Shown: positions 1-12,366 of the stretch, piece by piece
Position numbering within the stretch: the first letter of the stretch is position 1
Layout of the letters: every line of letters starts with the position of its first letter
Assembly: GCA_014885115.2 (NCBI GenBank)
Contig: WKLE02000782.1
Coordinates: 1-51,732 of the forward strand
DNA from: Asterionellopsis glacialis
Taxonomy: Eukaryota; Bacillariophyta; Plagiogrammaphyceae; Rhaphoneidales; Asterionellopsidaceae
Direction: 5' to 3'
Length of the DNA stretch: 51,732 nucleotides
Notes under the pieces: model-generated
What the model saw: the letters and a program-made list of their open reading frames with translations, nothing else
What the model was told of the DNA's origin: nothing
Databases searched by the model: none
Made by a program: the position numbers and the translations under genes

Positions 1-862
1 CTGCTTTCAGTCCCTATCCGGGTGTTGTTTGACCGACTTGCATTTCGCCTAGGTCCCATCTTAGTTTGGCACACGTGGCGACCAACGAGGTAGGGTAGAG
101 TATTAGCCAGTTACGTAGAGCTTTGGTAGGACCAGGACCTAGCGAGAGGTGTCCCCTACTGTACCTACCCGGTACGCAGTAAGTAGCAAGATTTATTAAT
201 ATTACTTACTACCAGTAAATACTGGTACCAGGTGGGGGCGAGGTCCTATTCCTACTCCGTCCGCTCTGTGCTGCACTACTCTCTGTTTCCTTTGATCACT
301 GTAGTGGGGCCATCGCTGGCGATCGATGGGCATCGGTGTTAAACGAGCTCAAGAAGTCAGTCCTACGATACACCGGCCCATCGTGGCGACAGAGAAGCAA
401 CGAAGTGCAAGACACAGGAATACTCTTGTTGAGGGACAAGGATCGCAAGACCTAGCATCGTTTGTAGAAGGACGATCCGCGGGTGATTTATCATAGTGAG
501 GAGAAGAGTTCTTAGTTGATAGAGGAGCTACCCCGTAGACCATCTCGCATTATCGATAACCATATTTCAATTATTACAATCAGTGTGCATCCCACCTTTA
601 TAGTGTTGATGGGACTCCGATAGTAATCATATCTCTTGTGTGTTGGGAGGAGTGTCACAGCAATACCATTTTGGTTCGTGACACGATTTAGTTACGTGTG
701 AGAGTTAGAGAGTTGTTGAGCGATTCAGATTCAGTGAGTGTACACCTACTTGTTTGGCTTGAACTCTTTATTAAAGCACGGTAAACAGTTCAAGTACGGT
801 GCAAGTTAACAGCAAGACTGCACAGGTAACAATTCGTACGATCGCAGTCTCGAAAGAACGAT
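1..862. other. Intergenic / 5' flank of the AGC kinase gene
   Basis: No convincing gene is visible. The stretch carries several short GTAC- and CTAG-centred palindromic words (for example around 215-235 and 120-145), which recur at many intergenic places in this window. It presumably includes the 5' UTR and promoter of the downstream kinase. Short reading frames here lack recognisable domains. Confidence 0.5.
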
Positions 863-955
863 TTGGTGTGTTGTGGTTTTTATCGTCTCTGTATGTCGTC
901 TGAAAGTTCTGGGGGAAAACAAACAACGCTATATAGAAAAATTAAACAAACAATC

Positions 956-3485
956 ATGGGGAATGAAACATCACTTCCTGACGGTTCAGCACCAAATGGT
1001 GAAACATTTCAAGATGAGCCGACACCGTTTGATCCACCAACAATGATTGTTGATCAACAACAAAAGCAGCAGCTGCAACAGCAGGAAGATGGGGGAGCAG
1101 CAACAACAGCAGCAAGTGGTGTTGGTGACGGTGTGGATGGAGATCAGCATCAACAAGAAAGTCAATCACTATCGTCGATACCACGGATAGGAAGAGGTGG
1201 ATTAGTTGCAAGATTAGCAGCATCACGACAACAGCAACAACAGAATAGTGGTGACTCCTCTTCAACTGGTGATAGTTCGAGCGCCAATGGATATGCTGCA
1301 TCATCATCATTGTATTCAAATAATAGTGGATTGGAACCACCATCCCAACCACAACAACTAAGTGCAGCCGAGCAACAGTATTATCAGCAGCAACAGCAGC
1401 AGCAATATGCGTCTGATGTGGCAGGTGGAAACAATACCAACAATGATAATAGTCATCCTTTAGTAGGTGTCATGTATACCGATGGGACTTCACTAAAAGG
1501 ATCACAAGCAGGAGGTACAATTCGGAAAGGATTGAAACAATCAGGTAGAGGTCTGATCAATCAAATGCGTAGTCTTTCTATCAAAGCAAATACAGCAGGT
1601 CTGAAAGCACCGTCACTGTTAAAAAAGACATCTTCAGCACAGCAACAGCAGCAGCAACAACAAAAACAACCATCTGGACAAGAAACAGAATGGGAAACAA
1701 GATGGGATGAAGATGATGATGATGAAAGTTCCGAAGAAGATGAGGATGAAGTTGATGAAGCTGAAGAGGTTGGTAAAAAGGAACTATCGTTGCAGTCAAT
1801 ACCGCCGGCACCACCCAGTACACCGGCAATGAGTATATCATCATTAAGTACACCATCATCTGTAGGACAACTTCGGCCAGGTATGGATGGAGGACACTCA
1901 TCCTCTTTCTCCATGTCGTCCAAACAACAACAACAACAGCACCCACCAGGATCTACGGGTCCAGCTTTGGTATCACCATCCACTCCTTCGACAGTGACAC
2001 CACCTGAAATGGTCTCCAAGGAAGATGTAGCGTTGACAAAACAAGCAGATCGAGTATTACAAGAGGGTTCTAATGCCGTCCAATGGGAACTGGCAAATGA
2101 AGCCGGGAAACAAGATGAAGTTGAATATGAAAAGCCAAATGTTCAAATGTTCTTACCCATGTTACGAGTACTAGGAAAAGGATCCTTCGGAAAGGTGAGC
2201 TTGTGATAAGTGAGCGTGGTATCTGTTTAGAAAGCATCACTGGAAAATTGATTTTGGGGAATACTGATTCGTAACTTTACTTACATGACTTTTTTTTGTC
2301 TTGGGTCTATTTCGTTTCGCTTTATAGGTTGTTTTAGTGCAAAAACGGATCGGCAAAGAACGTGGACAACTCTTTGCTATGAAAATCTTGCGTAAGGCAC
2401 ACTTGGTCAAACGACGACAAATTGAACGAACAAAAACAGAACGAAAGGTTTTGTCAGTTGTGGACCATCCTTTCATTATGAAACTTCATTTTGCATTCCA
2501 GACGGATGATAAGTTGTATTTGGTATTAGATTACTGTCCTGGTGGTGAGTTATTCTTTCACCTTTCACGGTTCCGAAGATTTCCAGAACGCGTAGCCAGA
2601 TTCTACGGCGCAGAATTACTTTTGGCGATTGGACACTTGCACAAAAGGGGGATTATCTATCGTGATTTGAAACCAGAGAATGTTTTGCTAGATGCCGAGG
2701 GACATGTCAAGCTTGGTGATTTCGGTTTGGCAAAGGATAAGATCAAACACCCCTGTGAAGGTGCAACCTCGATGTGTGGGACACCGGAATACATGGCACC
2801 GGAAGTCTTGGGGCAAGCAGGTCATGGTTTTTGTGTAGATTATTGGGGACTTGGGATGCTTGTTTACGAAATGATGACAGGCTTACCCCCATGGTACACA
2901 ACAGATCGTGCCAAACTCTTTCGACGATTGAAAAGTGCCCCTCTCGAAATTCCATCGTACTTTTCAGCGCATGCTGCATCCTACGTTGGCGCGTTGCTAG
3001 AACGTAACCCACGAAGACGCCTTGGTGTTACAGGTATCCGAGATGCCATGGCTCATGAATTCTTCCGAAGTATTAGTTGGAGATCTCTTTATTCTCGTCG
3101 TGTTGAAGCTCCAATAAGACCATGCGAGGGGTGGAAACCACCAGAACCGAATGGCAGTGGGGGTGATACTTCTATTGATCCATTCTCGGCAGCGCAGAAT
3201 GTACCATCATCACGTCAAGCGACAGATGGTGTTCAAAAGATGGATTCCTCTTATGTTGATGCTGCAGTTGCCAACTTTGATAACACCTTTACACGTATGA
3301 AAGTCGACACTGAAGACGAAGAACGAATTGCACGAGACCATGAAGAGGCAGAGCACTTACAAGAACTGCATGATGATACATTCATTGGATTTACATTCGA
3401 TGATTTTGATGACGAAGATGCGCGAAATAATGCGTCATCGGCTAATAATGTACAGCAAAGACAAAGGTCCACAAGGCAAGAATGA
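956..3485 (+). CDS. AGC-family serine/threonine protein kinase, S6K/Akt-like
   Basis: Two exons, 956-2194 and 2328-3485, joined in phase 0 across a 133-bp GT-AG intron; about 798 residues. The split falls inside the glycine loop: GKGSFGK ends exon 1 and VVLVQKR opens exon 2. Seen in order: glycine loop, FAMKILRK (catalytic Lys), YRDLKPEN, DFGLAKDK, an activation loop ending CGTPEYMAPEV, and an AGC C-tail with a turn-motif-like FTRMKVDT and the hydrophobic motif FIGFTF. That hydrophobic motif and the NFDNTFTR stretch are closest in style to S6K. The residue expected to be phosphorylated by PDK1 appears to be Ser (ATSMCGT) rather than Thr. The first ~400 residues are low-complexity (Gln runs, Ser, an Asp/Glu block), unusual for S6K. 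An upstream in-frame ATG at 863 would add 31 residues. The 956 start is preferred because it gives MGNETS, an N-myristoylation-like start. Kinase identity is very secure; the subfamily is inference. Confidence 0.9.
2195..2327 (+). other. Intron in the AGC kinase gene
   Basis: Donor GTGAGC and acceptor TTTATAG; removal joins GKGSFGK directly to VVLVQKR in frame, restoring a continuous glycine loop. The intron contains in-frame stops, so it must be spliced to give an active kinase. Confidence 0.9.
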
Positions 3486-4144
3486 CCTAAACCAATGTTA
3501 TTATTATTTTCCGAACTAATATTATTTAATTCAAATTTTATAAGTCCAAAAGACTTGATAGTAGGAATGTAACTTGTAAATTCTTCGAAGACCGTCTTTG
3601 TCATTCATGCCCATCTTAGTTTACAATTATATAAGAGGAAAAAATATATTGTGGGCCGGACTGTCAGGATCTATAAAAACTTTGCATGAGAGTACAGAGC
3701 AGCCTTCTCAAAACCTGTATGTACAGTAGGTAGGAGCTCATTTAAGTAGTCTAAAAAAGAATGGGACGAACTGGTAACGGTTGCTGGAGATAGAAATACC
3801 ATTTGCAACAATACCTGGTACTGTAAGGAAGATTCGGCCGTACAGATACGAAGACAATGGTCATTGATAATAGAGGTGTTGATAAGTAAGGTACGAATAC
3901 GTTATAAAATTAGCGTTGTCTACAAGAAGAGAGATGGACCACACCGTTGCAGCATCGAACATAACCACCAGAATAATAAAACTATGTATCACTATAAGCC
4001 ATGTTTCGAACATCGTCAAACCGTTGAGAAAGTTTCTGTACTCCTTAACAATTATAATATGGTTTTCGTTCATTGGATTTTGATTGATTGTTGAGTATTG
4101 GTTTCTGTGGAAGAAGAGACGAAAAGAGAAAATATAGTTGGTGT
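3486..4144. other. Intergenic between convergent kinase and H3 genes
   Basis: AT-rich DNA between two 3' ends. Short open frames around 3861-4094 have no recognisable domain and sit on both strands. Nothing else can be supported. Confidence 0.4.
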
Positions 4145-4188
4145 TGTCTTTGGTAGTTGGGTGGATGTTAAAACATCCGGTTGTTGGT
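4145..4188 (-). promoter_or_regulatory. Histone H3 mRNA 3'-end element: stem-loop plus downstream element
   Basis: On the minus strand, about 55 nt after the H3 stop, lies GGATGTTTTAACATCC (4163-4178): a 6-bp stem closed by a 4-nt TTTA loop and followed by ACCCA. This fits the metazoan histone mRNA stem-loop consensus (GG-N3-U, loop UHUH, complementary strand ending CC, then ACCCA). About 10 nt further comes CAAAGA (4147-4152), resembling the purine-rich histone downstream element. The same arrangement follows the neighbouring H4 gene. Confidence 0.85.
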
Positions 4189-4232
4189 ATTGCAGAATAC
4201 TCTTTAGTAATATTCCGACAATCAAAAAGGAT

Positions 4233-5348
<1,116 letters not shown>

Positions 5349-5387
5349 ACGCCTCATGTCGCCGTGACAATGGTTTCCCAAAAAATA

Positions 5388-5439
5388 TTGGCAACCACAA
5401 CAACCGGATGTTCTAACATCCACCCAACTATCAAAGACA
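5388..5439 (+). promoter_or_regulatory. Histone H4 mRNA 3'-end element: stem-loop plus downstream element
   Basis: GGATGTTCTAACATCC at 5406-5421 forms a 6-bp stem with a TCTA loop and is followed by ACCCA; CAAAGA lies at 5432-5437. The flanks (ACAACAACC before, ACCCAACTATCAAAGACA after) are almost identical to those behind H3, differing mainly in one loop base and one base between stem and CAAAGA. Confidence 0.85.
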
Positions 5440-7128
5440 CAGATCATGGATAGGTGTACACAGTTTTCCCTTTCTTTCACTCTTTTTTTAGGTCGCAGCT
5501 GCAACCCAGCCGAGGAAGTTTGTCCCCGGAGCCAGTGCTCCAGGGTTTTGATGAGGTTTCGATAGGTTATCCGGAGCTGTGATGTTACTCTGTGTATTTC
5601 TGGTGTTAGTAGGTGTACATATATTTCCAGGTTCAAGACAGAAAGGTACTTTAAACGCTTGTATTTATGTGGCATGTAAGGAATTGCGTGAGTGGAATGC
5701 AAATAAAAATTATAGATTCATCATTGTGTTTTCTTGCTTTATAGTGTATGCATACGCTTAGTCTAATCATGTTCCATGTTATGGTACAAAATATGGTAGA
5801 CCTTATTGCGAATGGCATGAGGAATCAAATAACGAAGTTTCCTCGCAAGATGATGACATCTTTGTGTTGTTGGTAATAATTCATAGAGAACCAGAGGACT
5901 GTGTGAGACGTTCTTGTGGTTATTTCTGGTTTTCATTATTACCAACGATAGTCATTACCCGTACAGACGGTGATTCCCTCGTTTTTAGATTGGTTTGGGA
6001 TTGCTCCTGGTATACTATTGGATTGGAAATTGGAAAAGCTTGTTATAATACCATGTTCTAACTAAAAAGAGTCTTTATATTATCATTTTTCTCTACAGCA
6101 CTCGTGCACGACGGATCGGACTTATCAAAAGGGGACGATTTCTGTTCTCTTCAAGATGTATTGTTGTGTAGGACCTACCTTAACATGAGAATAGACAGAA
6201 ACTCCATTACATGTTTGTGTTTGTTTCCCCGTGGAAATTGAATGGAAATTGTTAGCGTCATTTGCGTTCAAAAGACTACTTCATTTTCTCCAGTTCGTTC
6301 TAGTTTTTCATCGTGACGGTTCTGGTCATATTCACGACAAATCGTTTCATGCTTCAATATCCCCCTTAACAGAGCGAAGAGTTATTTTTCAACTTGTCGG
6401 AATCCAAGGATCAACTTTGATAGCAGTTTGGGTGGTTGGGTTTGTGCGACCCTGGACGAGGAACCCAGTCTACAAATACATACCGGTTCGGGTTGTCCAG
6501 CAAGATTGGCAGTTGGCAACGGACGCATTGAAAATGTTTAGGCTGAAAAACGCAGAAGAATCAGTTGGTAGCCTTACAAACACAGGTAAGTTCGTTCCTT
6601 TGTTCGAATGTGGTGTCAGAACACAAAGTACCGGTAGAAATAATTTTAGTTATTGTTAATTTTGAACTTGCAAAGCTCATAGGGTCGTAATGATGTCTAA
6701 ATTCTCATCTGTTGGTACTGTACCTGGCAATCCTACATTTTAATTTGTACTGTACCTAAGACAAAGAAGACGAATTCTATTTTCTACAAGGTATTCTGAT
6801 TTTCGATATTTTTACCGGCACTCAGCCTAACGGCGGTATGTGGCATTTCCAGAAGATCTTAGACCAAAGGTAATGAAGAAGTGCTTGTGGTTGTTTCTCA
6901 TTTGGAATATCGACGTCATTGCATTCCAACCGAATTTGTGTAACAATATCAAGAACTTCTCTCTATCATTCCGGAAGTTCCAAAGGGTGTGGAATTTTTT
7001 TACGTAGTGTACGAATTTCAGGTTCATTCTTTCGCACGGTTTTTCGCCGGGTATTTTCATAGCTATTGTTATATTAATATTTTATTATTTAGAAAAATGC
7101 AGTTTTCTTGGCAAACTTTGGCGAAACG
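5440..7128. other. Long gap without an assignable gene
   Basis: An open frame at 6231-6659 (+) could encode 142 residues, but it has no recognisable domain, no clear codon bias and no supporting splice pattern. A donor-like GTAAGT at 6586 and acceptor-like CTACAG near 6095-6100 leave a small or non-coding spliced transcript possible. Nothing is called. Confidence 0.3.
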
Positions 7129-8137
7129 TCAGAGAGTTCGAACGAATCGTGTGCGACTTTCCTTATTTTTCGAAGAGTTCTTTTTTGAATCTGCCGATTC
7201 TTTTTCTTCTTCTTCCTTCACTACGCTGAGAACATCGGCTTCTGTAATCATGTCGATTCGACAGTTGGGACAGTCAACATGCTTTTCAAGCCATGATAGA
7301 ATACAGGTTTCATGAAACTTGTGATTACATGTCTTGGGAGACACAACTGTATCAGTGTCATCATCTAAAAAAAGAAGGACAACCGAGGACAGCAACAACA
7401 ATCAACCCAAAAAAAACAATAACGAGAAGAGAAAATAATCCGGATAAATTAGTCAACAAGAAGTGAAAACAAAGGAAAGGCGATGAAACTTAATATCGTT
7501 CAAATCTTCCTTACCAAATACGTCCAGACAAATAGAGCAAACGTTACTGTTCGGAGAATCAGAATCTTGTGATTCTTCATCTACATCGATCACCGTTTGA
7601 CCATCGGTTGAGTCAGTTGAACCATTCTTCATGAACCAACAAATGAGCGATAAAAACCAATTGAGTGTTATTCTTTCAAGAAATCAAACGAAAGAAAAGA
7701 ATAGTGGCAGCACATCAATCAAGGACATTCTTGCCCAATGTGCAACTCACCTGTCGTTGTAATATCGAAGAAAAAAGCACGTCTTTCTTTTCGGCTGAAA
7801 GTTCTGATAAGAGTCGACCTAACTTGGACTGTTCATTAAGTGGTGGAATACCTGAATCATGTTGCATTGTTTCAGGTCGTGGTGGAGCAATTTCACCCTC
7901 ATCCATTTCATAGCCGCACAGAAAATGTCCACAGTATAAGCAGGGTCCTAGCATCCCACGCAAAGAGCGTCGAGCGGCATTCATGTCTCGGAGAATACAT
8001 ATATCGATTACTAAAATGCATAATATACGTAACACCAACAAAAAGACTAGAACTAGCACAAAGAGACCAAATATTTGCAATGCTTCCCCATTATTTATCT
8101 CTTGCAAATCAGGTTCTTGAGGAGTTGTGGATGACAT
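7129..8137 (-). CDS. Membrane-anchored RING-H2 E3 ubiquitin ligase candidate
   Basis: Three exons on the minus strand: 8137-7751, 7626-7515 and 7364-7129, with GT-AG introns; about 244 residues. Exon 1 starts MSSTTPQEPD and holds one strongly hydrophobic segment (about residues 23-48), then GPCLYCGHFLCG. The RING-H2 finger is assembled across the second junction: CSICLDVF from exon 2 and TCNHKFHETC, then CPNCR, from exon 3. This gives the C3-H2-C3 order C-x2-C, C-x-H, H-x2-C, C-x2-C. The protein ends in a Lys/Glu/Ser-rich tail. The topology is typical of single-pass RING-H2 ligases (ATL-like); the ligase function is inferred from the domain and the substrate is unknown. Confidence 0.82.
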
Positions 8138-9748
8138 GATGCGTCTTGAATGTGTACTTTTTCTGTTTTCTCTTGAAGTTTTCTCTTCTTAGAGAGTCTG
8201 TTCGGACACTTTCTGTTTTGTAGTTATACTTTTTTTATTGTAGCTCTTAGTATAATCCACGCAACGAAAAACAATATGATCACAGATGTTGACGTTCAGT
8301 GCAGTAGCTCAGTTGACTTTGTACGATTACACACGAAGTCTCTGCTCTGGTGGTGTCAATAAAATTTATGATGTGATTCGCATCAGTTCGCATCTCTAGA
8401 GTAGAGAGTGTTCTGTCCGATTCTTTCGTTGTTTCTTTTCTCGTTCCACATACCTGTACCAGGTACCTGGTATGTTCCCATTTGCTTCATACACAGTCAG
8501 CATTACTTATAACGATTGCCTTCTAGGACTTGTACTGGTACCACCTGGCACGTACAAGCTACTTATTTCACTTATTGGCGACCTGGTACCGGTACATTGC
8601 AGTAGAGTTAGTTACTACCTGTATTTAACTAGTTTTGGGTCGTACAGACAGTACTGTACATAATGACAGTCTATTGGTCCTAATAAGAAGGTACCTTTGC
8701 ACGTGGAAATAATATTATATGTAGGTCTTTCACACATCCAGTATGTTTTAGGTTGATTTCTACATCGAGCATGTTCAGAGTTCCGGAATTTTGAGATCGC
8801 GTTCATGTGATTTGAGATTGAGCTGACACTGTTTCAATGCAATTTCAAAATTGGAAAATGCTTTCTCGATTACCACTACGGGCTTTCCCGTGGACGAAGA
8901 AAGATTTTCACAAGACAGACACTCAATTTTTGAAATCGCAAAGATCTCTAAATAACAACAAAAAAGATATACCATACATGTTTATGTTTTGAACGACACT
9001 GCTTCAACTTGTTTGATGTCAAACATGTCAAGTTGTTCTGGCTATGTAGGTCATACATTTAGGTCAGATCATAGACTAGCATGTAAGTTCTCAAGCTGCA
9101 AGAATCTTTAGGTTCTAAAGAATAAGTCCTCTCTCTAGCAAGTGGAGGTCTGCTCTATTTCGCTACGGAGAAAATAACTAATAAAGATAGAGAGACTAAC
9201 CAAAAAAGCCTTGATGCAGTAGATTGGTTTTCATTCTCAATGAAGTTCAGAACCCGAACGGAAAATGTGGGTTCACATCATTGGACGCGATTGCAATTCT
9301 ATTCCTAAAAAAATTTACAAAGAAAGTTGTGATCATCGTAAAGCGTACTTTGGAGTTATAGTCGAACTGTGTCCTATGTCTGGTAGACACTATAAACTCA
9401 AGCGGCTTCATGCACGGTGTACAAAACATCATGTTTAATAATTTTATGAGGGAATAATACCCAGTTTCAAAATAAAATTACTTTTTCGTTTATTTCCCAC
9501 ATCATCACACTGGAAGTACTCTATTGTCACATCATCGAAACTTGCCTTTTAAAAACTGCAATTCCTCACTCACGTAGCAAACTATGATTTCAAAAGACCA
9601 ATATGATTTCTCCTCGTACCGTTCTCGAGCGAGGAAAATACCAATCAAGAGGTTTCGAGTGTTCATGTGCGCAAGAAAGCACAACGTTCATCCTTAATGT
9701 TTTCCATTCTTTCAAGTACCTTATTAATGTTTGTGGCAGAAGGAATCA
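8138..9748. other. Intergenic; palindrome-rich block and a possible stray exon
   Basis: It contains the RING gene promoter, a block of GGTACC-type palindromes (8453-8663), and on the minus strand a frame at 8775-8950 preceded by an acceptor-like TTGTTATTTAG that reads as a plausible terminal exon (IECLSCENL...KIPEL, then stop). No upstream exon could be joined to it without a stop, so no gene is called. Confidence 0.3.
8453..8663. repeat. Cluster of GTACC/GGTAC palindromic words
   Basis: Overlapping palindromes such as ACCTGTACCAGGTACCTGG, CTGGTACCACC and ACCTGGTACCGGTACA occur within about 200 bp. The same vocabulary recurs at 16.1-17.0, 34.57 and 49.1-49.3 kb, always between genes. Confidence 0.6.
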
Positions 9749-10557
9749 TTACAGTTCTCCACATTCGGCAATTCGGATAGGTATTCTTGGCCGATTGGTA
9801 TTACCAGATACCGGTACAGCCTCACATTTTCGTACAGTTAGCATACTTGGACTGTCCAACACTTTACCAAAAACAACATGTTTCCCATCAAGCCAATCTG
9901 TTTTGGCAGTTGTTATGAAAAATTGACATCCATTTGAATTTGGACCACTGTTGGCCATGGATAAAATTCCTGGTTGATCATGATGATGTGTAAAATTTTC
10001 ATCTTTAAAACTCGGACCATAGATACTTATTTTACCTGTCCCATCATGGTTTAAAAAATCACCACCCTGAATCATAAAATCTTTCATGACACGATGAAAG
10101 GTACAATTTTTGTATCCCGTTGGTTGAGAATTTTGTAAGAATTCACCTGTACACAATTGTCGAAAATTTTCACATGTCTTTGGACACTGTGTGTGAGCAA
10201 AACGGGGGAGGGTGGACGGAATGTCGGATATAAATTTATTTTTTGTCATCAAGAAACAAAAGATGAGAATAATTTTTGGTGAGAAAACAACGTAAAGATA
10301 CAGATGATAATACGAAATGTACAAATCAATGGAACATTTGAACCAACCCATAGTTTGACGTTCAGTCGGTAATCATAAACCAATGCTGATAGAGTTCAAC
10401 TTACATCCTTCACAAAGAGTTCCAGTTTTACTCGTCCCAATTCAGCTGAATCTTTTCCTTCTCCAAGCACTAAATCGAAAAAGACAACTGCATTTCCCCT
10501 TTCAATTGCCTGCATGACGGTAGGGTCTGGTCCATGAGTTGGAAGTTGATCCGCCAT
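9749..10557 (-). CDS. PPIH: Peptidyl-prolyl cis-trans isomerase, cyclophilin H type (PPIH)
   Basis: Two exons on the minus strand, 10557-10405 and 10186-9749, joined in phase 0 over a 218-bp GT-AG intron; about 196 residues. Exon 1 supplies [11 protein letters not shown] and the first strand ([12 protein letters not shown]...VKLELFVKD); exon 2 continues [16 protein letters not shown]. Cyclophilin active-site residues are present: [15 protein letters not shown] (Arg, Phe, Gln), [10 protein letters not shown], and [10 protein letters not shown] (Trp, His). The wording [18 protein letters not shown] and NGCQFFIT is closest to human PPIH/USA-CyP, the cyclophilin of the U4/U6.U5 snRNP. A role in spliceosome assembly is therefore inferred by orthology. 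A roughly 20-residue N-terminal extension exceeds the human length. It is head to head with the DIX gene. Confidence 0.92.
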
Positions 10558-11017
10558 GGTGTTTCTCCTGGGGGTGCCACTGTACGAATAATCCGTTCCT
10601 CTGGTCTCACCGTGTGACTTTCAGAGCATGGGTGTGGATCGATCGCATGGCAGACTGACTGTGCAATAGACACTTGAAGTCGACTGAGTCGAATTTCAGA
10701 TCGAACCGTTGAGCCCCAAAATAAAAAAAATCACATTCCAACAGAAATCAAAATCAAGTCACGCAGCGTACCAGGTAGAGCTAGAGAGTAAGGTAGGTCC
10801 TACGAAGTACGAGGTTCTACCAGCTTTGGAGGAGTTTCAGATGTCTTAAATATTTTGAAGCACATGCATCGCCTGTATTTACCAGATAGCCGTCTCTCAA
10901 CACCAAAAAAAAAGACTCAAGGCTCCTCTGTTGGCAGCAACGTCTTCCAGCACAACAACACCCGTCACTGCGGATAGAGACAAAGTTGTCGTACACCAAC
11001 CGTAGTCTCACTTAGAG
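10558..11017. promoter_or_regulatory. Shared upstream region of PPIH-like and DIX genes
   Basis: 460 bp between two divergent start codons. It probably holds both promoters. GTAC-type words occur near 10765-10820. No specific factor site is claimed. Confidence 0.45.
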
Positions 11018-12366
11018 ATGACGACTATACGGTGAGTACTTTGGGGAAATGCACAGTCTATAGGATTTTCCATGATGCCACCCGATAAAAATGATTTGTT
11101 TCCTTCTCGTTTTCGTGAGCAATTTTGGTCGCATGGGGTCAACAAGGTCGAACACAGGGCAGGAGCCAATGCGCTGCTAGAGTGAAGCACCAGCGATCTA
11201 CAATAATACAAAAGTCATGATTTGCGATCATTGCACAAGAAGTAAAATTCTCTTCTAGGCAATACATCATAACAGACGGACGATGATGCGATAATTTAAT
11301 TCTCCTTTTCTACCCAATATAGCCACCGTTGAAATCATAATAATTTGACTCTAACTTTTGTCAACCTTTTTTTTGTTTTGAAATTCGAAATTACGAAAAT
11401 TAAATGCTTTGTTTGTCTAATAGCTATTTCATTCCAGAAGATGGGGATACCGAAACGCATCCAAATGTGTTTCTATGTGCTAAGTCACGGAATCAGGGTG
11501 CACCACCAACATTAGGACAGATCAAGAATTCTTTCCCATTGCCGGGTAGGTATCATTTTCGCTTTAAGAGTCCACTTATTCCTGGAGGAGATCGTGAAAA
11601 GGGAGGAATGGCTGTTTGGATGGATGTTGTCAATGATCAACAACCTGTAGCAACATGGAGACAGGCTGTTGTGGCTAAGGTGACAAGACTTTCGATAGAA
11701 GAGGACGATGATGATGAAGATGATGATGAATTTATTGAAAGGGCACGATCAGGAGCAGCACCCTCAACGGCAGCACATGCTGTTCCTTCATCTGCAACTC
11801 GGGCTGTACCACCAAAGCAGGTAACTCCTACGGTTGCAGCAGGAGTGTCAGCAGCAGAATCACCTCTTTTGGATGTCTTTGATGGTCCGTCTCCGAATTC
11901 GGCACCTCCATCAGCGCCTACTTCTGTGCCATCGTCAGCACAGTCGAGCACGGGTAATTTATTGGATGTACATACGACTAGTCAAGTTCCCCATCCTACT
12001 CCTGCTCCTGCTTCGGGTGGAAGTTTGTTGGACATGGATGCTCCAGCATCCTACAGTGCTGGCGGCGCTGTTGGAGGTGCTCCACCTAGTTCCGCACACA
12101 ATGACTTTTTGGGTATGACTGCAGGAGCACCAGCTCAACCTCCTCAGCAACAGCGACAGCAACCGGTGGCAGCACCACCCGGAACAGGATACCCTCAGCA
12201 CCAGCATCAGCATCAGCATCAACACCAGCAACGTCCTGTCGCTGCTGCTCCAACTGCTCACATGGGTGCACAACAACAACAACCACCACGAGCACCCAGC
12301 AGTGGTAATGCCTTTGAAAGTTTCTCGAGTAATCAGGGACCCTTTGGCGGTTTGGAATGGAAATAA
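11018..12366 (+). CDS. DIX-domain protein with clathrin-box-like LLD motifs
   Basis: Proposed exons 11018-11031 (14 nt) and 11424-12366; about 318 residues. The tiny first exon reads MTTI plus two bases and is followed by GTGAGT; the acceptor CTAATAG at 11417-11423 restores a phase-2 codon, giving MTTIRYFIPEDGDT. Residues 1-95 match the DIX pattern: a first strand pair (IRYFIPEDGDT), TLGQIKNSFPL, YHFRFKS, then MAVWMDVVNDQQPV. DIX domains polymerise head to tail in Dishevelled/Axin and plant SOSEKI proteins. After an Asp/Glu run (about 100-112) the protein is a disordered Ala/Pro/Ser/Gln tail with PLLDVFD, NLLDVH, SLLDMD and DFLGM. LLDMD fits the clathrin-box consensus. The tail has a CAG/CAT-rich Gln-His run (about 230-275) and ends FGGLEWK. 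The DIX call rests on pattern recognition only. Confidence 0.75.

Noticed and set aside
954..2019. Long open frames antisense to the kinase N-terminus
   Set aside because: They are mirrors of the CAG/CAA-rich polyQ region and encode Leu/Val or Cys runs with no domain.
6231..6659. 142-codon plus-strand frame between H4 and the RING-H2 gene
   Set aside because: No recognisable domain, no adjoining exon that extends it convincingly, and coding character is weak; left as unassigned.
8775..8975. Possible terminal exon on the minus strand with an acceptor-like TTATTTAG
   Set aside because: No upstream exon could be joined without an in-frame stop; not enough to call a gene.
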